A DNA stretch of 64,000 bases from CAZHNW01 sp942491575 (GTDB taxonomy: Bacteria; Spirochaetota; UBA4802; UBA5550). Positions 19,404-28,491 of this stretch are shown here, piece after piece. Made by a program: the position numbers and the translations under genes. The notes below the pieces were generated by a model, which did no database searches, was not told the origin of the DNA, and worked only from the letters and a program-made list of their open reading frames with translations. The stretch covers positions 1,736,001-1,800,000 of the forward strand of contig CALOBT010000025.1 of assembly GCA_942491575.1 (NCBI GenBank), in the 5' to 3' direction. The stretch's first letter is position 1, and each line of letters opens with the position of its first letter.

Positions 19404-20090
19404 ATGGCGGCCAATATTCTTATAGTTGATGACTCAGACCTTTCTCTTAAACAGGTGGGCAAGTTTCTAAAAAAAACAGAATATACTGTCACACTTGCAG
19501 AAGGGGCCCCGGAGGCCCTGAGCCTGATTGAAAAAGAATATTATGATATTGTGATAACTGATAAAAACATGCCCGGACTGCACTCTGCTTCAGATGAGGG
19601 TGGAATGGAATTACTAAAGCATATCCAGATAAACTATCATGATACTGAAGTCATAATGATGACTGGATACGCTTCCATTGAAACAGCAATTGAAGCAATG
19701 AAACTCGGGGCTTTTGACTATCTTATCAAACCTTTCACACAAAAAGAATTACTTGACAGCATCCAACGCCTTTTAAGCTACAAGGGTTTTATTAATCCGG
19801 GACATACTATTTCTATTTATAAAGAAATGCACAACGAAATACTAAAATTAATGGAAAATCAAAAAATAATCAATGATGAAGAGATGCATCAATCTTTAAA
19901 ATCACTCGATATGAAAATAGATCATTTTTTTAAAACACAAAAAAATTGGGAAAAAATTATTCTAACACAACGTGAGTCACTTGCCAATATCATTCCAATT
20001 GCTGAAGATTTAAAGAACAAATTTGAAAGCGATAAAATTGTTCAAAATTTACTAACAAAAATTATTGAGCTAGCTGAAAACCGGATATAG
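19404..20090 (+). CDS. response regulator with helical C-terminal region
   Basis: The 228-aa protein has an intact receiver in residues 1-125: the acidic pair DD near 9-10, phospho-acceptor Asp in IVITDKNMP near 54, Thr in MMTGY and Lys in LIKPF. The C-terminal 100 residues are helical, charged and without a DNA-binding or enzyme motif. An insertion after the phospho-acceptor (GLHSASDEGG) is longer than usual. An AAGAGG site precedes the ATG. CheD follows 49 bp downstream, suggesting a chemotaxis or adaptation role. Confidence 0.85.
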   Translation: MAANILIVDDSDLSLKQVGKFLKKTEYTVTLAEGAPEALSLIEKEYYDIVITDKNMPGLHSASDEGGMELLKHIQINYHDTEVIMMTGYASIETAIEAMKLGAFDYLIKPFTQKELLDSIQRLLSYKGFINPGHTISIYKEMHNEILKLMENQKIINDEEMHQSLKSLDMKIDHFFKTQKNWEKIILTQRESLANIIPIAEDLKNKFESDKIVQNLLTKIIELAENRI

Positions 20091-20139
20091 GAATCACCAT
20101 GACCCCTTTAATTTTAAATAATTATCTGGAGATAAACCG

Positions 20140-20628
20140 GTGAGCGAAATAATCATTGGCATTGGCGAACTTCAGATTAGCAACGATCCAAATTCAGTAT
20201 TAAAAACATTCGCATTAGGTTCATGTGTTGCTATTATCATCTATGATGAAAAAACAAAAACAGGCGGCATGGTACACATAGCACTCTCAGATTCGAAGGT
20301 AAATGAAGAAAAAAGTAAAATCAAACCTGGATATTTCGCAAATACAGCTATTCCCACGCTAATTAATACATTCAAAAAAGCTGATAACTCTTTCGATCCA
20401 TCAAGATGCACCACAAAACTTATCGGTGGAGCCTCAATATTAAACGATGAAAACTTTTTCAATATTGGGAAAAATAATATTGAGAGCTCCAAAAGAATTC
20501 TGAAGCAGCATGGGTTTAAAATCATGAAAGAAGACGTGGGCGGAAAGATAAGTCGTACGGTCAGTCTTTTCATAGAACAGGGAACGGTTATGATATCCAA
20601 TGCAGAAATTGGAAAATGGGAATTATAA
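20140..20628 (+). CDS. cheD: CheD chemoreceptor glutamine deamidase
   Basis: The 162-aa protein has the CheD signature: the catalytic Cys in FALGSCVAI, the His in GGMVHIAL about 17 residues on, and the later GGAS motif. CheD converts Gln to Glu in chemoreceptors and in some bacteria binds CheC. It starts with GTG at 20140 behind a GGAG site. No other che gene is present except the preceding orphan response regulator. Confidence 0.9.
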   Translation: MSEIIIGIGELQISNDPNSVLKTFALGSCVAIIIYDEKTKTGGMVHIALSDSKVNEEKSKIKPGYFANTAIPTLINTFKKADNSFDPSRCTTKLIGGASILNDENFFNIGKNNIESSKRILKQHGFKIMKEDVGGKISRTVSLFIEQGTVMISNAEIGKWEL

Positions 20629-20728
20629 ACTGCCTTACCTTGCAGACATTAAATTCAAAAAAATCATACAATACCAGGTTCTCATAAATGAATTGACCTA
20701 AAACACATCATCCTGTAATCTTATCGGC

Positions 20729-21697
20729 ATGAAACATTTAACTTTGCTGATTATTTTCTTATTTCCCTTATGCCTCTCAGCTTCAGAAAAAAATTATATC
20801 CCCTGGAGTCGAATTTCCCATAAGGAGCGAAAGGAAGTAAAAAGTCTCTCCATACGTTTCTTTGATGCTTTCAATAAAAACGAATTTCACAAAATACGCG
20901 AAATTATTCCTGAAAATGAAATTAGTTACCGCGGCCATCTCTGGATGTCTATTCCCCACTTCTCCTATATTATATCCAAAATCAGGGAAAAAGGGAAATT
21001 GAATTACAGGACAATATATGTATTTTCTTTTGATGATTGCAACAGGGATTCCTTTCTCAAAAAAGAGGCAGTGAAGCACTTCAAGGTATTTGACAACAAC
21101 TGTTTACTGGCAATTACAAGAACAGGAAAAGCAGAAAATCCAGAAGACAGTTCTCACGCCTCGCTGATTTTTCAAAAAAACAACAAAACCGGCAATTGGA
21201 AAATTATATCAATATCAGGTTTCAACACAGAGCTTGAAAAACAAAAATTTGACAATCCAGTACTTAAAGAAAAAGGATGGCGAACCGATACGATCCATCA
21301 ACTCGACCTGACTCTACTGATTCCTCCCGAATTTTCCTACCGCAGCAATCAAGGAAATCTCATGGAATATTATTATAAAGAAAATCAACAGAGAAAAGGT
21401 GCCATTCAGGTTATGGCAACCAAAAACTCGAAAACCCTTCTGAAAAATTCAAGGGAATGGATCGCAGCATTTCTCAACAACCGACGTTTTACAACTGTCA
21501 GGATAAAATTTTTACCGATAGGATATCGCTTTGATTTTGAGATTCTTGATAGAGACGGCAAAAAAAATAAGATTGTAATCGCCGCTCTTAAAAATGGCCG
21601 CTATTCCATATTCGTAGTATTTATTGGTTACCTTGATTTATATAAAAAATTACATCAGAGGATTGATTTCACAGTCAACAATTTATCAATTGAATAA
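20729..21697 (+). CDS. exported protein of unknown function
   Basis: The 322-aa protein has a clear signal peptide (about 1-18, cleavage near LSASE). Residues 30-170 resemble a helical/beta fold of the NTF2-like size class (SIRFFDAFNKNEFHKI), and the C-terminal half is beta-rich. No catalytic motif is recognised. It converges on the flavin reductase-like gene with an 11-bp gap. Confidence 0.65.
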   Translation: MKHLTLLIIFLFPLCLSASEKNYIPWSRISHKERKEVKSLSIRFFDAFNKNEFHKIREIIPENEISYRGHLWMSIPHFSYIISKIREKGKLNYRTIYVFSFDDCNRDSFLKKEAVKHFKVFDNNCLLAITRTGKAENPEDSSHASLIFQKNNKTGNWKIISISGFNTELEKQKFDNPVLKEKGWRTDTIHQLDLTLLIPPEFSYRSNQGNLMEYYYKENQQRKGAIQVMATKNSKTLLKNSREWIAAFLNNRRFTTVRIKFLPIGYRFDFEILDRDGKKNKIVIAALKNGRYSIFVVFIGYLDLYKKLHQRIDFTVNNLSIE

Positions 21698-21708
21698 AGT
21701 ATTTTAGA

Positions 21709-22245
21709 TCATACAGATTCTCTTACTGTTCCAAATACTGCCCCCCCAAGATGCTGAAGCAAGTCAATTTTGGACATATCAATTGTTTGATCCTCAGTCA
21801 TAATCCCTTCCCTGCACCATGCCGACCTGGCATGGCCAAGGACCAACTTATGATCCCCTACAGCAATAATGTCTTTGACTTCACATTCAATTCTACCGAA
21901 ACACTCAGAAATATAAAAATTATCAATCATTTCACATGAATTTGTGGATAAGCCTGATTTTAAAACCTTATTCTCATCTCTTCCCGATACAGAACCGCAG
22001 TAGATAACTTTTTCTTTTAAATCATACTCGGGTACATTAATACAGAAAGCAAATGAGGACTCAATAAGTTCAAGGGAATAATGCTTTAAGGCCAGGGCAA
22101 TAGCAAATATTTTGGGGGAACCACTGACAGGCATGTGCCAGGCAATGGGAGTAATAGTTTTTCTCTCATTATCCTGAGCTGTAATAACTATGACTGAACC
22201 TGCATTTATTAACCGGTGAGAATCTTTAATTTCCATCTGAATCAT
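21709..22245 (-). CDS. flavin reductase-like domain protein
   Basis: The 178-aa protein matches the FMN-binding split-barrel flavin reductase-like family: VIVITAQDNERKTITPIAW at the N-terminal side, then SPKIFAIALA and the conserved SFAFCINVP segment. Such proteins bind FMN and often reduce it or serve as partners of monooxygenases; in anaerobes many are uncharacterised. Two close in-frame ATG codons exist at the start. Specific role unknown. Confidence 0.8.
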   Translation of the reverse strand: MIQMEIKDSHRLINAGSVIVITAQDNERKTITPIAWHMPVSGSPKIFAIALALKHYSLELIESSFAFCINVPEYDLKEKVIYCGSVSGRDENKVLKSGLSTNSCEMIDNFYISECFGRIECEVKDIIAVGDHKLVLGHARSAWCREGIMTEDQTIDMSKIDLLQHLGGAVFGTVRESV

Positions 22246-22269
22246 TTTAATTATTACCTATAAAACCTG

Positions 22270-22512
22270 TTATATTTTTCTAATTAAATCGATGAGTTTT
22301 CCTTTCAACTCGATTTGATTGTGCACTTTATCAAAACTGTGAATATATTTTTTAAGATATAATTCGAGTTTTTTATCGATGAGTATTTCATTTTCGCCAG
22401 AGTCAGTTTTTATTTTTTCCGAATTGTTATCCTTCCCGGTAATTAATACCTTTTTCTTCTGTGACTTTTTATCTATTTCTTTTTCAAATAATTTTTGCTG
22501 TTTTTTATTCAT
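22270..22512 (-). CDS. small basic protein of unknown function (80 aa)
   Basis: A Lys-rich, highly charged soluble protein, probably helical, with no known motif. The ATG at 22512 is preceded by a perfect AGGAGG site, making translation likely and excluding the upstream in-frame start at 22542. It lies between the sirtuin and flavin reductase-like genes on the same strand. Confidence 0.6.
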   Translation of the reverse strand: MNKKQQKLFEKEIDKKSQKKKVLITGKDNNSEKIKTDSGENEILIDKKLELYLKKYIHSFDKVHNQIELKGKLIDLIRKI

Positions 22513-22564
22513 GCTGCTCCTCCTGTTGAGAGTGGCAAACAACCTGTCAACAGCAACAGGATAC

Positions 22565-22585
22565 GCCGATAAAGTAATTATCGGC
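22565..22585. terminator. hairpin downstream of the sirtuin gene
   Basis: GCCGATAA (22565-22572) pairs perfectly with TTATCGGC (22578-22585) around a 5-nt loop, between the sirtuin stop (22616) and the next gene. No T-run follows. Confidence 0.4.
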
Positions 22586-22615
22586 TGAAATAGGACAGAA
22601 AATTAGAATCTGAAC

Positions 22616-23413
22616 TTAAATATTTTCCAGAATCAGTGGGAGGGATTCACCGGTTTTCATTGGAATAAAAATATCACTGTAATTTTCAAAAGTATCTTCA
22701 GTCGGATTGATAACAATAATTTTTGCTCCATTTTTTTTAGCCTGTATCGGCAAATAAGAAGCCGGGTAAACAGAACCGGACGTACCGAGAACCAGCATTA
22801 CATCACATTTCTCGGCGCAAGAAAATGCTTTGTCAACATTCTGTACTGTTTCTGAGAACATGACTACGTCGGGACGCATAATTGAGGAACAACGGGGACA
22901 ATTCTCTGCGGTAGAAATCAGCGATTGAATGGAATAGTCTTTTAATTTTTTAATTCTTTCAAGAAAATTTTTTGAAACTCTCTGCCGGCTTTCCTGCTTT
23001 ATAAACCGACAGGAGAAACAACGCATTCTAAAAAAATTACCATGCAGCTCAATTATGTTTCTATTCCCGGCTTCATAGTGAAGGCTATCACCGTTTTGAG
23101 TTATAACTTGCTTTAAAATATTCATTTCTTCAAGTTTTGCCAGAACAGTATGACCGGGATTTACTTCTGCCCTGATGAAGGATTCCAGAATTTCGATACA
23201 GAAGGGAATTAATTCTGCTGCGTTTTTTTCGATGGTCTTTATGAACGCCTCGGGGGTGGCAACACTGCTTACATCAATTTTATCCCAGATTCCTCCGACA
23301 TCGCGAAATGTAGCTATCCCGCTTTCTGCGGAAACACCTGCCCCGGTGCTGGCTATAGCATACCGGGAATTTTTTATAATTTCAGCAGCCTTTTGAATCA
23401 GTTCATATTCCAT
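22616..23413 (-). CDS. SIR2-family NAD-dependent protein deacylase (sirtuin)
   Basis: The 265-aa protein has the sirtuin NAD-binding motifs GAGVSAESGIATFR (near 20-33), TQNGDSLH and the catalytic His in ELHGNFF. Two Cys pairs (CFSC and CPRC) form the zinc site. GTSGSVYPA near residue 210 completes the NAD pocket. Sirtuins remove acyl groups from lysines using NAD. The insertion between the two Cys pairs is longer than in CobB. Confidence 0.9.
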   Translation of the reverse strand: MEYELIQKAAEIIKNSRYAIASTGAGVSAESGIATFRDVGGIWDKIDVSSVATPEAFIKTIEKNAAELIPFCIEILESFIRAEVNPGHTVLAKLEEMNILKQVITQNGDSLHYEAGNRNIIELHGNFFRMRCFSCRFIKQESRQRVSKNFLERIKKLKDYSIQSLISTAENCPRCSSIMRPDVVMFSETVQNVDKAFSCAEKCDVMLVLGTSGSVYPASYLPIQAKKNGAKIIVINPTEDTFENYSDIFIPMKTGESLPLILENI

Positions 23414-23489
23414 AACATTTACCTGTGATAACAGAAACAGAACTATAGAATATACTGGTTAGTCAATATTAATTTTGGGGACAACCACA

Positions 23490-24566
23490 TTAAAAAGCAA
23501 AGACAAGTTGACGATCATCAATTATTGATGATTCATCATCCAGGTTGGACATCGATATCCCAAGCAATCTAACGGATTTACGATTAGCTTTTGTCTTCAG
23601 CAATAAATCTCTGGAAACATCAAATATATCTTTTTTATCATTAAACGATTCTGAAAAAGACCTGCTTCTTGTTGTCTGTTCGAAATCGAAATACTTAACT
23701 TTTAAAGTAACCGTAAAGGCATTAATACCTTTTCTGTTCATTATTGATGCTACATCCTCTGAAATACTTTCCAGGCTGCAATACATATCATTAATGTCTG
23801 AAACATCAGAACTAAAAGTCCTTTCTTTCCCGATTGATTTCCGAACTCGTTGAGTTTCAACTTCACGATTGTCTATTCCACGGACAATATTATAAAAATA
23901 CTGTCCTGCCTTGCCGAAATATTCTACCTGTTGAAAAAGGGAAAGTTTTTTTAAATCACGTCCGTAATGAATACCAAGCTTTTCCATCTTTTTTTCAGTC
24001 ATTTTCCCTACTCCGAAAATTTTACGCACAGGAAGATTTTCAATAAATATCTCTGCCCTGGAAGGAGTAACAATAGTAATGCCATCAGGTTTATTGCAGT
24101 CAGAGGCAATCTTTGCAAGAAATTTATTATAACTGACTCCTGCGGATGCAGTAAGATCAGTTTCACGTTTAATTGATTGACGAATTTCTTCTGCAATTGA
24201 TGTTGCAGATGAGTATTCTTTCCAGTAATCCGTTACATCAAGGTATGCTTCATCAAGGGAGAGGGGCTCAACCAGGTCGGTATATCTGTTGAATATATTA
24301 TTTATTTTTTCAGAAGCTTCGTGATATGCGTCAAATCTTCCCCGCACAAAAACCGCCTTGGGACAGAGGCGATAAGCCCTGCTGGAAGGCATGGCAGAAT
24401 GGATGCCGTACTTTCTCGCTTCATATGAACATGAAGCAACTACACCACGTGAATCCGGAGGACCACCTACTATAACGGGTCGCCCCTTCAAATTCGGATT
24501 ATCCCTCTGCTCTACCGATGCATAAAAGGCGTCCATGTCGACATGTATTATTTTTTTTACATTCAT
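23490..24566 (-). CDS. dinB: DNA polymerase IV (Y-family translesion polymerase)
   Basis: The 358-aa protein shows the DinB landmarks: HVDMDAFYASVEQ at residues 8-20, catalytic LSLDEAYLDVT near 105, SYNKFLAKIASD near 145, and a helix-hairpin-helix VRKIFGVGKMTEKKMEKLG near 180. Length is normal. It replicates past DNA lesions. It lies just downstream of a GxxExxY-type gene and the MrfA/MrfB-type repair operon, all leftward. Confidence 0.95.
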   Translation of the reverse strand: MNVKKIIHVDMDAFYASVEQRDNPNLKGRPVIVGGPPDSRGVVASCSYEARKYGIHSAMPSSRAYRLCPKAVFVRGRFDAYHEASEKINNIFNRYTDLVEPLSLDEAYLDVTDYWKEYSSATSIAEEIRQSIKRETDLTASAGVSYNKFLAKIASDCNKPDGITIVTPSRAEIFIENLPVRKIFGVGKMTEKKMEKLGIHYGRDLKKLSLFQQVEYFGKAGQYFYNIVRGIDNREVETQRVRKSIGKERTFSSDVSDINDMYCSLESISEDVASIMNRKGINAFTVTLKVKYFDFEQTTRSRSFSESFNDKKDIFDVSRDLLLKTKANRKSVRLLGISMSNLDDESSIIDDRQLVFAF

Positions 24567-24572
24567 CTCTTT

Positions 24573-25004
24573 TTAGCCTTGTATTATCTGCGCGGGAGCC
24601 ATGCATTCATTAACGGGTATACAAAAATTTCCACACTCTTCATGATTTCTGGATCGAAAAATCACTTCCGGATTAACTCCAAAATTCAGCAAAAGTCCAT
24701 GCTCACAACATGTAGTATCGCAGTAACTGTCAAGCCTGCGTGTATCTTCCTCATTTATAAAATTATGTACCGTTAGAAGGAGTATAAACTCATTATGCAC
24801 TAAAAAATCAGGTTCACACCTGCCGATGGTCACGCCATCGTAATACACGTTAACCGGAATATGATTAAGATATGAAATATTACGATTATCAAATTCCAGC
24901 ATTAAAGCCTCTTCATAAATTTTTTTATCAAAGCCAAATCCGAGTGTTGAATATACTTTTTGAAAAGCATCCCGAATTTCCTGATTTAATTTATTACTAT
25001 CCAT
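24573..25004 (-). CDS. GxxExxY-family protein, degenerate PD-(D/E)XK
   Basis: The 143-aa protein follows the GxxExxY family layout (N-terminal helix, GFGFDKKIYEEAL near residues 22-34, then the core PDFLVHNE). In the family the Asp of the D-F/Y-LV step is followed by an ELK motif; here that position reads ILLLTVHN, so the catalytic Glu and Lys appear lost, and the first motif has Lys where Glu is usual. A C-terminal extension contains several Cys (CDTTCCEH and CGNFC). It is 6 bp from dinB. The role is unknown and nuclease activity is unlikely. Confidence 0.65.
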   Translation of the reverse strand: MDSNKLNQEIRDAFQKVYSTLGFGFDKKIYEEALMLEFDNRNISYLNHIPVNVYYDGVTIGRCEPDFLVHNEFILLLTVHNFINEEDTRRLDSYCDTTCCEHGLLLNFGVNPEVIFRSRNHEECGNFCIPVNECMAPAQIIQG

Positions 25005-25057
25005 ATCAACCTCCCTGTTTTAAGAACGATTTGCGATCCGTTTATCTTCCTGTAATA

Positions 25058-25840
25058 TCAAAAACCGTGCTGTAAAAAAAATTCTTCCGCTTCTTCTATT
25101 TTTATACCGGAGTCATTCTCATGCAGCAATCTCTGGCTTACAAGGTATGTCGACAGGGTATCAACGGTGCAATATGCTACCAGTTTTTCTCCAGACTCTT
25201 CATTTCCCGCCTGCCAGCGGTAATAGAGGTCAACTGCCTCAAAACCATCCACACCGATAAGTCCCTCCGGCCTTTCAATATTCATTACCTCTTCAATATA
25301 TTTTAATCCACCGCGATATCCCCGGTAATAAGCTACCCATCTAAGATCGACATGAGGACAATCAAGCTCAGGTATATTAAAAGTCTTTTCAAGAAAAGGA
25401 ATATCAAAACAGTTCCCGTTAAAAGTCACCAGCAGTTTTGCCTCATCAACGAGCGAAAGAAAATCATCAAGATTCTCACCGAAGCGAAAGACATGGATCT
25501 CTCCCCCATGGAGGGCTGTAATCACCGAAGCATGACTCTCATACCAGGAAAGACCGGTTGTTTCGATATCGAAAAAAGTAGCATCATGAAAATATTCCGC
25601 CAGTATTCTCCACTTCTCCCGTGAAGGATATTTTTTCACAAAAAATTCTATATCACCTTCACTTCTTGCCCTTTCACTCCTGGCAAGAACATTAAGCAAT
25701 TCGTATCGCCGTCTTTCCCCCAGAGGTATTCTTTCCGGCTTTTCAAGACAATCCTGCCAGGAAGATATCCCGACTTCTCTTAACCGGTTATCCGTACCCG
25801 GTCCGATTCCGGGGCAATGAGTAAAACATCCTGAGATCAA
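25058..25840 (-). CDS. mrfB: YprB/MrfB-type RNase H-fold 3'-5' exonuclease
   Basis: The 260-aa protein has a DnaQ/RNase H-like exonuclease domain: FDIETTGLS (Exo I) near residue 90, VTFNGNCFDIPFLEKTF (Exo II) near 140, and a late YCTVDTLSTYLV (Exo III Asp). The N-terminus holds a helix-hairpin-helix-like stretch. The gene overlaps the helicase gene by 4 bp. In Bacillus subtilis the MrfA helicase and MrfB exonuclease act together in mitomycin C lesion repair; this gene pair has the same arrangement. Confidence 0.82.
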   Translation of the reverse strand: MISGCFTHCPGIGPGTDNRLREVGISSWQDCLEKPERIPLGERRRYELLNVLARSERARSEGDIEFFVKKYPSREKWRILAEYFHDATFFDIETTGLSWYESHASVITALHGGEIHVFRFGENLDDFLSLVDEAKLLVTFNGNCFDIPFLEKTFNIPELDCPHVDLRWVAYYRGYRGGLKYIEEVMNIERPEGLIGVDGFEAVDLYYRWQAGNEESGEKLVAYCTVDTLSTYLVSQRLLHENDSGIKIEEAEEFFLQHGF

Positions 25841-28281
25841 TGGAGTCTCTCCCTCTTTTTCTTCAGTATTCTTGAGGCGCGGTCCAATTTCTGACTTATT
25901 TTTTTTCTCTCGTCATCTTCCGGTGGAGCCGAAATCTTTTTGCCGAGAGATATTCTGAGGCTTTCAATCTGAGGTACCACAACCATACCCCCTAACATTG
26001 CTTCGAGTAATGAAAGAGTACACTTCACTGATCCGTCAGTCTGCACCATGAGTTCCTCAAGGTCTTCAGATTCGACACCCGGTGGAAGAGGGGGCACGCA
26101 GGAGGGACAACCGCTGATACAATCACATTCTTTAACTATAGTCTCACAGAGGGTAAGACATTCATCCATATTTTCATATACCTTCTCGCTGTATCCCACC
26201 CCCCCTTCAACCGCATCGTAAAGATAGAGGGCAGACTTCCATGATTGGGCCTCTTCTTCGACGAGGGAAACATCCGTGGCCATATCCTTCACATCCGCCA
26301 TACATAGAATAGGTGCAGTATGACGCAAAAGATAACTGAGACCAAAAAGAGCTGCACCGACGTACCGCTTATCGACCTCCTCCATTGCCTTTACCCATTT
26401 TCGCGGAGCAAGGAGAGAAAAACCTGTTGTGTCGTATTCAAATGCAGGAAGTGTAATGGGCCCGTAACCGATATTCTCGTAACTCCGTTCACGGATTTTT
26501 TTATAAAGTTTCGGCTGTTTGTTTACATTTATATAACCAAACTCAAGACGCGCCCCCTTCATGGTCTTCTCATCATCTGCTTCAATAAGTTTTATATGTC
26601 CATGCCATACCGCTTCAGTGAAATAATCAACCTCAACGGGGTCTACGAGACAGAGCTTTTTTTCAAGATCAAGGTCCATTGACATGTATTTTCTTCCGAG
26701 GTGCTGATAAATCGCATCCCTGTAGAGGGTTCCCCTTGCACCTATGGGATCTATTTCACCGATTACTTCCGTGCCGCTGATAATTTCAATATTATAATCG
26801 GTAAGGCCCCGCAGGTTAACACCCCGCGCAGGGTAATCCTGTAATGCATATCTGTATGTCTCGTGATACGGAACCACCGCCTTATCTTCCTTCAAAACGC
26901 CCAGAGCCTCTTCATAGATTAAATCATTGAAGAGAGTTTCCTTTTCACGCAGTGGGTGTTCATGGGCGGCGCAGGGCAGATGCTGAAGCATGATGTATGG
27001 ATTGTCCGCATTCAGCAATGCCTCTTCAATTGGTGCACGCGTAATAAATTCGGGGTGATGCACCAGAAACTGGTCGATGGGGCTGTCCTTTGCGACATAG
27101 ACAACTACTGCCTTTTTTCCACGGCGTCCCACCCTGCCTGCCTGCTGCCAGAAACTGGCTACAGTTCCGGGATGTCCCGAAAGGATACATAGGTCCAGAT
27201 CTCCGATATCGATACCTAGTTCAAGGGCGTTTGTGGTAATTATAGCCGTTAAATTTCCCGATACGAGGTCCCGCTCAAGCTTTCTCCTTTCATTGGGTAG
27301 AAGGCCACCGCGGTACGGTTTTATTTTAGCGGCAAGGTCAGGATTGTTGTCACATACCGTCCGGTAAAGACGCTCGACCTCCTGGCGCGCCCTGCAGAAA
27401 ACAATTGTCCTGATCCCCCGCCGGACAGCCTCCCGAATAAGGGGGACCGACACCGATGCAGGCCCCTTCCGGTAGAGGGCATGACCGTGACTCTGCACCA
27501 GCGGTGGATTGATAAAGAAAAATTCACGGTCCGGTCTCGGTGCACCGTCTTTATCGATAATATTGAATTCATTGTGAAAAAGAGACCTGACATGGTCTCC
27601 TGGATTACCAACTGTCGCGGAGGAGCAGATAAATACGGGCTGGCAGCCGTGTATGGCACAAATTCTGAGAAGTCTTCGAAAAACATTGGATACGTGTGAA
27701 CCAAAGGCCCCCCTGTAAATATGGACTTCATCGACAACGACGTACCGAAGACGGGAAAGAAAGGCCTTCCACCGCCGGTTATGGTTCGGGAGGATTCCGC
27801 TGTGGAGCATATCCGGATTGGTGATAATAAAATCAGCCGACTGCTGTATCCTGTTTCTTTCATCACGGGGAGTATCGCCATCAAAGGTGCCGAGACGATC
27901 CGTCTTCTTCACAACGGACATCAGCTTTCCGAAGGTACTCTCCTGGTCCCGGGAGAGGGCCTTCGTAGGATAGAGGAGGAGAACGGAAAAGGGTGACTCT
28001 GCTGAAATATATTCATTCAGTATCGGCAGAAAAAACGAAAGGGTTTTTCCGCTCGCCGTATGAGATACCAGAAGGGTATTTGTATTGCCGCTTATACTGT
28101 CAAAGGCCTCCCGCTGGTGGGTATAGAGTTCCTTTATTCCGTCTTTCCGCAATACCCCGGAAAGATCTTTATCAAGGGACTCGGGAAATTTCCTGCAGGC
28201 CCCCTTTTTACTGTTAATCTCCAGATGGGCCCTTACTTCCTTCTCAAAACGGCGCATAAGAAAATCTTTGAATTCATTCAT
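25837..28281 (-). CDS. mrfA: YprA/MrfA-type DEAD/DEAH helicase with C-terminal DUF1998 zinc region
   Basis: The 814-aa protein has Walker A HTASGKT (about 74-80), a DEVH box (about 184-187), SSATVGNP motif III and QQAGRVGRRGK motif VI. The C-terminus is the DUF1998-type domain with a four-Cys cluster (CETIVKECDCISGCPSC within the last 100 residues). This is the YprA/MrfA helicase architecture. The ATG at 28281 has AAGGAG at good spacing; the in-frame start at 28317 does not. The exonuclease gene overlaps its 3' end by 4 bp. Confidence 0.9.
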   Translation of the reverse strand: MNEFKDFLMRRFEKEVRAHLEINSKKGACRKFPESLDKDLSGVLRKDGIKELYTHQREAFDSISGNTNTLLVSHTASGKTLSFFLPILNEYISAESPFSVLLLYPTKALSRDQESTFGKLMSVVKKTDRLGTFDGDTPRDERNRIQQSADFIITNPDMLHSGILPNHNRRWKAFLSRLRYVVVDEVHIYRGAFGSHVSNVFRRLLRICAIHGCQPVFICSSATVGNPGDHVRSLFHNEFNIIDKDGAPRPDREFFFINPPLVQSHGHALYRKGPASVSVPLIREAVRRGIRTIVFCRARQEVERLYRTVCDNNPDLAAKIKPYRGGLLPNERRKLERDLVSGNLTAIITTNALELGIDIGDLDLCILSGHPGTVASFWQQAGRVGRRGKKAVVVYVAKDSPIDQFLVHHPEFITRAPIEEALLNADNPYIMLQHLPCAAHEHPLREKETLFNDLIYEEALGVLKEDKAVVPYHETYRYALQDYPARGVNLRGLTDYNIEIISGTEVIGEIDPIGARGTLYRDAIYQHLGRKYMSMDLDLEKKLCLVDPVEVDYFTEAVWHGHIKLIEADDEKTMKGARLEFGYINVNKQPKLYKKIRERSYENIGYGPITLPAFEYDTTGFSLLAPRKWVKAMEEVDKRYVGAALFGLSYLLRHTAPILCMADVKDMATDVSLVEEEAQSWKSALYLYDAVEGGVGYSEKVYENMDECLTLCETIVKECDCISGCPSCVPPLPPGVESEDLEELMVQTDGSVKCTLSLLEAMLGGMVVVPQIESLRISLGKKISAPPEDDERKKISQKLDRASRILKKKRERLH

Positions 28282-28431
28282 ATTCAGCTCCTTAAAACTT
28301 CCCACCCGATAAAACAATATACACTACTCAACATATATGTGTCAACAATTGTTTAGCATACAGGCGTTTTTTTGTTAAATAATATATACTACTTTTTCTG
28401 TAGTAATTCTTCAAATCAGGGCTGAAATTTC

Positions 28432-28459
28432 TTGACACTCTGTTTTATTCGATTAAAAT
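28432..28459 (+). promoter_or_regulatory. sigma-70 type promoter of the FecR lipoprotein gene
   Basis: TTGACA at 28432-28437 and TAAAAT at 28454-28459 are separated by 16 bp. Transcription would start near 28466, 26 bp before the GTG start at 28492. This also excludes the upstream start at 28432. Confidence 0.65.
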
Positions 28460-28491
28460 ATGCAAAATTCACCACATCAGGGGAGAAAACC

